Origin: Fusibacter sp963666805
GTDB taxonomy: Bacteria > Bacillota > Clostridia > Peptostreptococcales > Acidaminobacteraceae
Assembly (NCBI GenBank): GCA_963666805.2
Contig: CAXXWR010000006.1
Location: 1,178,001-1,242,000, forward strand
Reading direction: 5' to 3'
Length of the DNA stretch: 64,000 nt
Part shown: positions 57,856-64,000 of the stretch, piece after piece
Layout of the letters: each line of letters opens with the position of its first letter
Numbering within the stretch: the stretch's first letter is position 1
The notes under the pieces: model-generated
Told to the model about the DNA's origin: nothing
Databases searched by the model: none
Seen by the model: the letters and a program-made list of their open reading frames with translations, nothing else
Program-made: the position numbers and the translations under genes

Positions 57856-59631
57856 ATGTATTATTCTAGTGGTAATTATGAAGCATTCGCAAGACCTAAA
57901 AAACCAGAAGGCGTTGATAGAAAATCAGCCTATATAATAGGTTCAGGCCTTGCTGCACTTTCAGCAGCTTGTTATCTAGTAAGAGACGGTCAAATGAAGG
58001 GTGAACATATTCATATATTAGAAAAAGATCCTATCCCAGGTGGTGCATGTGACGGTTATGAGTATGAAAACGTTGGCTATGTTATGCGTGGCGGTCGTGA
58101 AATGGACAATCACTTTGAAGTCATGTGGGATTTGTTTAAATCGATACCTTCCATTGAAACAGAAGGTGTGAGTGTATTAGATGAATATTATTGGCTTAAT
58201 AAAGAAGATCCTAACTACTCACTCATGAGAGCGACAATGAATAGAGGAGAAGACGGGAAAACAGATGGCAAGTTTGAAGTATCAGACAAAGGTGCCATGG
58301 AAATTATGAAACTCTTCTTTACACCTGATGAAGCCTTATTTGATAAAAGAATTACAGATGTTTTTTCAGAAGATGTTTTAAATTCTAACTTTTGGATGTA
58401 CTGGCGTACTATGTTTGCTTTTGAAAACTGGCATAGTGCACTTGAAATGAAACTTTACATCAAACGCTTTATTCACCATATAGGAGGGTTACCTGACTTT
58501 AAAGCCCTTCGTTTTACAAAATATAACCAATATGAATCAATGATTCTTCCAATGATAAAATATCTTGAATCACATAATGTACAATTCCATTACAACACAA
58601 AAGTGGTAAACGTAGAATTTGACATTCAACCAGAGAAAAAAGTGGCAAAACGTGTTGTCGTTATTCGTGAGGGTCAAGAAGAAGGCATAGACCTTACAGA
58701 AAATGATCTGATGTTTATTACAAATGGTGGTTGCGTTGAAAACTCTAGCATGGGTGATCAAGACACACCAGCACCTTTTAATAAAGAAATTAAAAAAGGT
58801 GGTGGCTGGGATATGTGGCGTAAAATTGCAGCACAAGATGATGCATTTGGCCATCCAGATAAATTCTGTTATGATGCAGAACAAACAAACTGGATGTCAG
58901 CAACTGTAACAACACTTGATGATAAAATTCCACCTTATGTGGAAAAAATTTGTAAGAGAGATCCTTTTGCAGGCAAAGTCGTTACAGGTGGGATTGTCAC
59001 TGTAAAAGATTCAAACTGGTTAATGAGCTGGACTTTTAATAGACAACCACAATTTAAAACACAACCTAAAGGACAATTGGTAGGTTGGATTTATGGTTTG
59101 TTTAGCGATAAACCAGGGAATTATATTGAAAAACCAATGAGAGAATGTACGGGTAAAGAAATCTGCATGGAATGGTTATATCACATGGGCGTTCCAGTTG
59201 ACCAAATTGAAGAAATGGCAGAAAATAGTGCCAATACAGTACCCGTTATGATGCCTTATATTACAGCCTTTTTCATGCCGAGAGCAGCAGGCGATAGACC
59301 TCAAGTTGTTCCAGAAAACAGTGTTAACTTTGCATTCTTAGGACAATTTGCAGAAACCAAAAGAGACACTATTTTTACAACTGAGTATTCAATGAGAACA
59401 GGAATGGAAGCCGTATATACACTATTAAATGTCGATCGCGGTGTGCCAGAAGTTTGGGCGAGTACCTATGATGTAAGAGATCTTCTCAATGCAACCGTAC
59501 AGTTAAGAGATGGTCAAGGCATTACCGATATGAAATTAAACGTTAAACAAAAATTAGCGCTTAAAGACGTGATGGGTAAAATCAAAGACACTGATATTGA
59601 AAAATTACTCAAAACTTATAATGTTATCTAA
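57856..59631 (+). CDS. ohyA: Oleate hydratase
   Basis: Oleate hydratases add water to the double bond of unsaturated fatty acids and detoxify them; the product is 10-hydroxystearate from oleate. The 591-residue protein has the FAD-binding motif GSGLAALSAA (Gly29, Gly31). The catalytic stretch RGGREMDNHFE places Glu82 at the number used for the Staphylococcus aureus enzyme; the next variable residue is Asp here. The family stretches TTEYSMRTGMEAVYTLLNVD and NSVNFAFLGQFAE are present. GGAGG precedes the ATG. The upstream tetR gene may sense fatty acids. Confidence 0.95.
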   Translation: MYYSSGNYEAFARPKKPEGVDRKSAYIIGSGLAALSAACYLVRDGQMKGEHIHILEKDPIPGGACDGYEYENVGYVMRGGREMDNHFEVMWDLFKSIPSIETEGVSVLDEYYWLNKEDPNYSLMRATMNRGEDGKTDGKFEVSDKGAMEIMKLFFTPDEALFDKRITDVFSEDVLNSNFWMYWRTMFAFENWHSALEMKLYIKRFIHHIGGLPDFKALRFTKYNQYESMILPMIKYLESHNVQFHYNTKVVNVEFDIQPEKKVAKRVVVIREGQEEGIDLTENDLMFITNGGCVENSSMGDQDTPAPFNKEIKKGGGWDMWRKIAAQDDAFGHPDKFCYDAEQTNWMSATVTTLDDKIPPYVEKICKRDPFAGKVVTGGIVTVKDSNWLMSWTFNRQPQFKTQPKGQLVGWIYGLFSDKPGNYIEKPMRECTGKEICMEWLYHMGVPVDQIEEMAENSANTVPVMMPYITAFFMPRAAGDRPQVVPENSVNFAFLGQFAETKRDTIFTTEYSMRTGMEAVYTLLNVDRGVPEVWASTYDVRDLLNATVQLRDGQGITDMKLNVKQKLALKDVMGKIKDTDIEKLLKTYNVI

Positions 59632-59693
59632 TAATCTTTTAGAGATTGTTTGATATAAATACAATTTAATAGAATTAAGCCTATGAATCATCA

Positions 59694-59725
59694 AAAGCAC
59701 CCTCTTTATTTTAAGAGGGTGCTTT
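59694..59725 (+). terminator. Intrinsic terminator of the oleate hydratase gene
   Basis: AAAGCACCCTCTT (59694-59706), four-base loop, AAGAGGGTGCTTT (59713-59725); the T run beyond the stem is short. Confidence 0.75.
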
Positions 59726-59772
59726 GCATTGTAAAGGTTAACCGTATTGTAACTTTATAAACCGTTAATAAT

Positions 59773-59781
59773 TGGTATAAT
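59773..59781 (+). promoter_or_regulatory. Extended -10 promoter of the GH18 gene
   Basis: TGGTATAAT, an extended -10 with TATAAT at 59776-59781. There is no good -35. The leader to the gene would be about 220 bases. Confidence 0.55.
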
Positions 59782-59832
59782 AAAGATAAGTCAGTCACAT
59801 ATCAAATGTTATAAACAAAACAAACCCATTTT

Positions 59833-59976
59833 TGTGGATAAGATGTTGATTGAATAGAGTGTTATGTGGAGTAAAAAGAATGTTACAAGTAACAAATTGT
59901 GGATAAAATGTGTATACTGTTGATAAAAAGCTGAAAAGTCTGTGAAAAGGGGACTGTATCCCCTTAACTATCCACA
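59833..59976. other. Cluster of DnaA boxes in a long intergenic region
   Basis: Two perfect DnaA boxes, TGTGGATAA at 59833-59841 and 59898-59906 (both the complement of TTATCCACA), lie with two one-mismatch boxes, TGTTGATAA at 59918-59926 and CTATCCACA at 59968-59976 in the opposite orientation. A hairpin AAGGGG/CCCCTT (59947-59965) lies between the last two. All four sit in the 375 bases without a gene between ohyA and the GH18 gene. Confidence 0.7.
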
Positions 59977-60006
59977 GATGACATGTGTATAGAATGTGAG
60001 GAAAAA

Positions 60007-61767
60007 ATGAAAAAAGGCATCGTTCGTTTAATCAACCTGTTAGTCATTATAGTATTGTTTGTATTGGCTATTGATCTATCGTTAAATATGAGTCTTAGGG
60101 AATCCCTTAAAGAACACTTTAAACGTTATGAAATCGTCGAACCAGAAGAAAGTATTGTTCTACTATCAGATCATCAGTTTTTTATAGCAGAAGATTCAAC
60201 AATACTTGATAAAGCGGATAAAACGAATACGATTTACATCCCAATCAACTGGTTAAATCAATTTAATATGACAGGACAGTACGATGAGGCTAATCAAATA
60301 TTGAATCTTGTAAGTCGAGACTATTTGATAACAGCGACTTCCAATGAGACACAAATCAACCTCTCTAAGTCTGATGAAGTATTAGACTGGCAAATCAGTC
60401 AAGATAACATATTTGTTAACTTGGAACAGTTGATTAGCTGGGGGATTATTGATGATCAGTCGATTGAATTCAATAAAAATGATAAGAGTATCGTTATTAT
60501 CAATAAAGAGAACCTAATGACCGATAACAGTTATTCAACTCAATTTCTATACAGTCATTTTGATCAAGCAGTCAGTAGACAAAAAGAAAATAGAGGCCTA
60601 GGGATTAAAGATTTACTGGTTAAAGAGTCAATCGGTGCTAAACTTGAAAAAGGAAACGCATATTATTGGGTGCCTATAAATGATTCCATTGCTTATACGG
60701 TATCAGGAAGTCACTATGGCTATATGTTACTTAATCAAGAACAAAAGGATAGTCTTGAAAGTTTAAGACAAGCTTCATCAGAGCCATTACCAACCAGTGG
60801 TGTCAATACAGACAAAGTCAACCTAATATGGGAAGCCATATACAATGTGCAACCTAAACCCGAGTCAATACCTCAAATGGGGAATATGAATGTAGTATCA
60901 CCGACTTGGTATGAGTTAAAAGATCAAACGGGGGCACTTCATTCAAAATTCAATCAAGATTATCTTAACTGGGCACAGGGGCGAAACTATAAAGTATGGG
61001 CACTTGTTAGCAATCAATTTGACCCAACACTTACACATCAACTCCTAGTGAATGCCAATTACCGTCGAACCTTTATAGAAAACATAGTTACAGAAGCGGT
61101 TAAACATAATCTTGAAGGGATTAATATTGATTTTGAAAACATTAATTTAGAGGATAAGGATAATCTTACCCATTTTATAAATGAATTGAGATGGTATGCA
61201 AAACAATATGACCTAGTATTATCAATGGATGTAACTGTTATGGATGGTAGTGATAACTGGTCTAAATGTTATGATCGTAAGGCACTTGGGAAAATAGTTG
61301 ATTATTTAATCATTATGACTTATGATGAGTACTGGGCTTCAAGTCCCGTTTCAGGCCCTGTTTCTTCAGCCGATTGGGTTGAAAAGAGTTTGAAAAAAAT
61401 AATGACTATCGTACCAAGAGACAAAATCGTCATGGGAATCCCTCTCTATTCAAGACTATGGAGAGAGCGTATTAGCGAAACACTTCCCAATACCAATAAA
61501 ACAAGTTCATCTGCGATTTCCATGATTAAACAAAACGAGCTCATTGAGACATCAGGTCAAACACCGATTTGGGATGATGAAAATAAGCTTTACTATATCA
61601 GTTATATAGAAGACGATACACAAGTTAAAATATGGATTGAAAACGCGGAGACCATAAGCTATAAGATAGATATTGCAAAAAACTTAGACCTAGGTGGAAT
61701 TGCTTTTTGGAGAAGAGGCTTTGAAACAGATAACTTTTGGAATGAAATTGAATTACTAGAACGTTAG
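60007..61767 (+). CDS. Membrane-anchored GH18 family glycosidase (spore-type YaaH/SleL-like)
   Basis: A 586-residue protein with an N-terminal membrane anchor (about residues 6-26). A mostly beta region (about 45-170) resembles copper-amine-oxidase-like stalk domains. The GH18 barrel (about 280-586) follows, with LEGINIDFENIN and catalytic Glu377, MTYDEYW and the late GGIAFWRRGFE. Such enzymes hydrolyse peptidoglycan or chitin-like sugars, and related ones act on spore cortex. The ATG at 60007 follows GAGGA; an upstream ATG at 59983 adds eight unlikely residues. AGGAGG for the next gene lies at its end. Confidence 0.88.
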   Translation: MKKGIVRLINLLVIIVLFVLAIDLSLNMSLRESLKEHFKRYEIVEPEESIVLLSDHQFFIAEDSTILDKADKTNTIYIPINWLNQFNMTGQYDEANQILNLVSRDYLITATSNETQINLSKSDEVLDWQISQDNIFVNLEQLISWGIIDDQSIEFNKNDKSIVIINKENLMTDNSYSTQFLYSHFDQAVSRQKENRGLGIKDLLVKESIGAKLEKGNAYYWVPINDSIAYTVSGSHYGYMLLNQEQKDSLESLRQASSEPLPTSGVNTDKVNLIWEAIYNVQPKPESIPQMGNMNVVSPTWYELKDQTGALHSKFNQDYLNWAQGRNYKVWALVSNQFDPTLTHQLLVNANYRRTFIENIVTEAVKHNLEGINIDFENINLEDKDNLTHFINELRWYAKQYDLVLSMDVTVMDGSDNWSKCYDRKALGKIVDYLIIMTYDEYWASSPVSGPVSSADWVEKSLKKIMTIVPRDKIVMGIPLYSRLWRERISETLPNTNKTSSSAISMIKQNELIETSGQTPIWDDENKLYYISYIEDDTQVKIWIENAETISYKIDIAKNLDLGGIAFWRRGFETDNFWNEIELLER

Positions 61768-61776
61768 GAGGTCACT

Positions 61777-62007
61777 ATGGAGAAATTTGGCGTGGTACTG
61801 AATATCAAAAAAATGTATAAGTATTTTGTTATGCTGATACTAGGCTTATCCCTGATTTTTTATGGATTGATGTCGTTCATTATTGACCAAACACAATTTA
61901 AAAATGTGATGACTGACGAGCAAATCATAGAACGTGCTAAAGATTTAGGCATGGTAGAATTAAAAGAAAATTTGGAGACCAATCATGATAAGAATCAATC
62001 AAATTAA
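61777..62007 (+). CDS. Small single-helix membrane protein
   Basis: I do not recognise this 76-residue protein. It has one membrane helix (about residues 16-36, FVMLILGLSLIFYGLMSFII) and then a short charged tail (DEQIIERAKDLGMVELKENL) that looks helical. AGGAGG precedes the ATG. It lies nine bases after the GH18 gene and overlaps the next gene by 23 bases, so all three are probably one operon. Confidence 0.75.
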   Translation: MEKFGVVLNIKKMYKYFVMLILGLSLIFYGLMSFIIDQTQFKNVMTDEQIIERAKDLGMVELKENLETNHDKNQSN

Positions 62008-63676
62008 ATTTGATGTCAATGACCCTATTACAGAAGCAATGATAAGTAAAAAAGTGGCTCATGCTTTAAAAATATCGGAGTCAACCATTGAACGTATTAT
62101 TAAAGTAAAAGAATCTATAGATGCAAGACGGAATGTTGTTATCTCATATACCTTTGACGTAGCAGTCAAAAATGAAAAAGCTTTATTAAAAAAGGGCTTC
62201 AAAAGAGCACCTCAATCCTATGAGCCCATTTATGTTACGGAATCTAAGTTAATTCGTGCTTACAGAGAGTCCGAACGAGAAAGTCAATTGCCTGCGCCTG
62301 TGATTATTGGTTATGGTCCGGCAGGAATGTTTGCAGGACTTACACTGGCAAAGGCAGGTATGAAACCGATTATTTACGAAATGGGAGAGGATATTGATCA
62401 GCGTGATGAGACCATAAAAGCCTTTTGGTCTGGGGGACAACTGAACGAAAAAAGTAACGTCCAATTTGGTGCAGGAGGGGCTGGAACCTATTCCGATGGG
62501 AAATTGACCACGCGTATAAAAGACCGCCGGATTGAAATGGTGATAGAAGCTTTTATAGAAGCAGGTGCACCAGAAGAAATCAGATATAAAAATAAGCCTC
62601 ATATTGGAACTGACCTCCTAAAAGGGATTGTCAAATCGATTACAAAAACCATAGAAGCTTATGGCGGAACAGTTTGTTTTAATCATGAAGTAACCGACTT
62701 TAAAAAAGAAGATAAGCGCATCACAGCAATTGAACTTAATCAAGACACATGGATACCTGTTAATGAGGTGATATTGGCAATTGGGCATAGCTCAAGGCGT
62801 ACTTTTGAGAAACTTCATAAAAAGCAACTTGAAATGATTCCTAAACCCTTTGCAGTAGGGGTGAGGATAGAACATCCTCAATCTATCATTAATCTTTCAC
62901 AGTATGGTCGTGCTTATAAGAGCCCTAATTTGGGTCAAGCCGATTATAAATTGACTTATCAAACTAAAAAAGGCAGAAGTGTTTACTCTTTTTGTATGTG
63001 TCCTGGTGGAAGTGTTGTCGCTTCAGCGTCCGAAAAAGAGACAATAGTTGTTAATGGTATGAGCGAGTATAAAAGAGATTCGGGAACAGCCAACAGCGCC
63101 TTACTCGTAAATGTTAATCCAGAAGATTATATGAATCAAAAAAATCCAACGGTTCTTGATGGGATGTATTTTCAAAGAGCGGTTGAAAAAAAGGCCTACC
63201 AATTGACAGAGACCTATAGAGCTCCTAGCCAGACCGTAGGTGAATTCCTCAATCAAACGCTACCAATTGAAACGTATGAAAACAATTGGAAGGAAAAATA
63301 TGGCGATTCAGATGTAGATTATCATTTAGCATTTGAAAGTCTAAAGCCTTCCTATCGCCCCGATGTTGTTTCAGAGAAACTTGAAGCGTGTTTACCAACT
63401 TTTATCTATGAAGCGATAAGAGAAGCCTTGCCAGTCTTCGGTCAGAAAATCAAAGGGTATGATGACCCCAGAGCTATTCTAACAGGGGTAGAAACACGCT
63501 CATCGTCTCCTATTAGAATGATCCGTGACATTGAAAGTTTAGAGTCTTCACACTATGAGGCCTTTTATCCATGTGGTGAAGGTGCGGGTTATGCTGGGGG
63601 CATTACGTCATCAGCTGTAGATGGTATAAAAGTTGCTGAAAAAGTGATTTTAAAGAGAATTCAATCAATAAAATAA
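61985..63676 (+). CDS. FAD-dependent dehydrogenase (COG2509-like)
   Basis: A 563-residue flavoprotein. An N-terminal extension of about 100 residues with a small alpha/beta look precedes the dinucleotide-binding motif GYGPAGMFAG (from residue 109). The family stretch SNVQFGAGGAGTYSDGKLTT follows, and the end PCGEGAGYAGGITSSAVDGI is the second FAD contact. This family is widespread in Firmicutes and its substrate is not known. The start overlaps the small membrane gene; the site GGAG before it lies inside that gene. Confidence 0.88.
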   Translation: MIRINQIKFDVNDPITEAMISKKVAHALKISESTIERIIKVKESIDARRNVVISYTFDVAVKNEKALLKKGFKRAPQSYEPIYVTESKLIRAYRESERESQLPAPVIIGYGPAGMFAGLTLAKAGMKPIIYEMGEDIDQRDETIKAFWSGGQLNEKSNVQFGAGGAGTYSDGKLTTRIKDRRIEMVIEAFIEAGAPEEIRYKNKPHIGTDLLKGIVKSITKTIEAYGGTVCFNHEVTDFKKEDKRITAIELNQDTWIPVNEVILAIGHSSRRTFEKLHKKQLEMIPKPFAVGVRIEHPQSIINLSQYGRAYKSPNLGQADYKLTYQTKKGRSVYSFCMCPGGSVVASASEKETIVVNGMSEYKRDSGTANSALLVNVNPEDYMNQKNPTVLDGMYFQRAVEKKAYQLTETYRAPSQTVGEFLNQTLPIETYENNWKEKYGDSDVDYHLAFESLKPSYRPDVVSEKLEACLPTFIYEAIREALPVFGQKIKGYDDPRAILTGVETRSSSPIRMIRDIESLESSHYEAFYPCGEGAGYAGGITSSAVDGIKVAEKVILKRIQSIK

Positions 63677-63700
63677 AAAAATAATAAGTGGAATAATTTA

Positions 63701-63739
63701 AAAGGGAAACAGCTTGAAAAATGAGTTGTTTCCTTTTTT
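63701..63739 (+). terminator. Intrinsic terminator after the FAD dehydrogenase
   Basis: AAAGGGAAACAGCT (63701-63714) pairs, with one bulge, with AGTTGTTTCCTTT (63724-63736), followed by T. Confidence 0.8.
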
Positions 63740-64000
63740 ATTGAATAATAAATTGAAAATTCTGAAAAAAATGCGAAGTATTTTGATTTTTTTTGAGTGA
63801 ATTTGAGTAGAAAATGAGATTTATTGTCTTATTTGAAGCCTTATGATAAAATTTGATTATTATTTAAGAAAATGTAATGAAATGAATGGATATAAAGCAT
63901 ACATATGTATAAATAGGGATGTTGCAAAAAATATATTTTTTTGTTACACTCTATTAATATTTGCATTGATAGAGTGTATTTTGCACATGATATAAGAGCA
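63740..64000. other. AT-rich intergenic end of the window
   Basis: I see no gene here. A perfect 10-bp inverted repeat, TACACTCTAT (63945-63954) with ATAGAGTGTA (63969-63978), and a 12-base palindrome ATACATATGTAT (about 63898-63909) are the only structures. They could be operator sites for a gene beyond the window edge. Confidence 0.5.

Noticed and set aside
58570..58884. A 104-codon antisense open frame in the oleate hydratase gene
   Set aside because: It lies wholly inside a well-supported gene, has a cysteine- and isoleucine-rich composition typical of shadows and no ribosome binding site.
59833..59976. Chromosomal replication origin at the DnaA-box cluster
   Set aside because: No dnaA or dnaN gene is nearby and no clear AT-rich unwinding trio region was found; a titration or regulatory cluster fits better.

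Overview
The window is a stretch of an AT-rich Firmicutes chromosome. It most likely comes from the class Clostridia, from a Lachnospirales- or Vallitalea-like spore former. The reasons are the Clostridia-type gene order (cysS-mrnC-thyX-rlmB-sigH, then rpmG-secE-nusG-rplKA, rplJL, rpoBC and an L7Ae-like gene before rpsL), a clostridial KOW protein between map and infA, sporulation sigma factor H, the non-mevalonate isoprenoid genes ispD and ispF, and very strong GGAGG ribosome binding sites. The genus is my inference. I saw no rRNA, tRNA, CRISPR array, insertion sequence or prophage gene.

Layout. 1-7 kb: the 3' part of radA, a reverse-strand cysteine-containing conserved protein, carD, a PIN/TRAM membrane protein, ispD-ispF, two small proteins and gltX. 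7.1-9.05 kb: an Agr-type peptide quorum-sensing locus, with agrC on the plus strand and agrB plus a 39-codon agrD on the minus strand. The agrD product carries a serine where the ring-forming cysteine normally sits. 9.2-14.1 kb: a cysteine T-box leader followed by cysS, mrnC, a small membrane protein, thyX, rlmB and sigH. 14.2-31.3 kb: the first tuf gene, rpmG-secE-nusG-rplK-rplA, an L10-type leader with rplJ-rplL, rpoB-rpoC, an L7Ae-like gene, rpsL, rpsG, fusA and a second, nearly identical tuf gene. 31.5-47.2 kb: the S10-spc-alpha supercluster from rpsJ to rplQ, with secY, adk, map and infA inside it. 47.4-51.8 kb: ecfA1-ecfA2-ecfT-truA and rplM-rpsI.

The region from 51.9 to 57.7 kb is accessory. 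It has an ECF sigma factor with a zinc-type anti-sigma factor, then an SdpI-like immunity protein, a stand-alone LytTR regulator and a DUF3021 membrane protein. These are followed by a membrane protein, a small XRE regulator with a frameshifted membrane partner, a frameshifted alpha/beta hydrolase and a TetR regulator. From 57.8 kb onward come oleate hydratase, a membrane-anchored GH18 glycosidase preceded by a cluster of DnaA boxes, a one-helix small protein and an FAD-dependent dehydrogenase.

Most of the window is the information-processing core: transcription (rpoA/B/C, nusG, carD, sigH), translation (most ribosomal proteins, EF-G, EF-Tu, IF-1, GltX, CysS) and secretion (secE, secY). The most distinctive signals outside it are the agrD gene with a probable serine-lactone signal, a branched structured RNA in the S10 operon leader, the DnaA-box cluster near 59.9 kb, a hairpin that appears to bridge an over-long ribosome-binding-site spacing before nusG, two almost identical tuf copies with their own codon style, and the ECF/SdpI/LytTR module.
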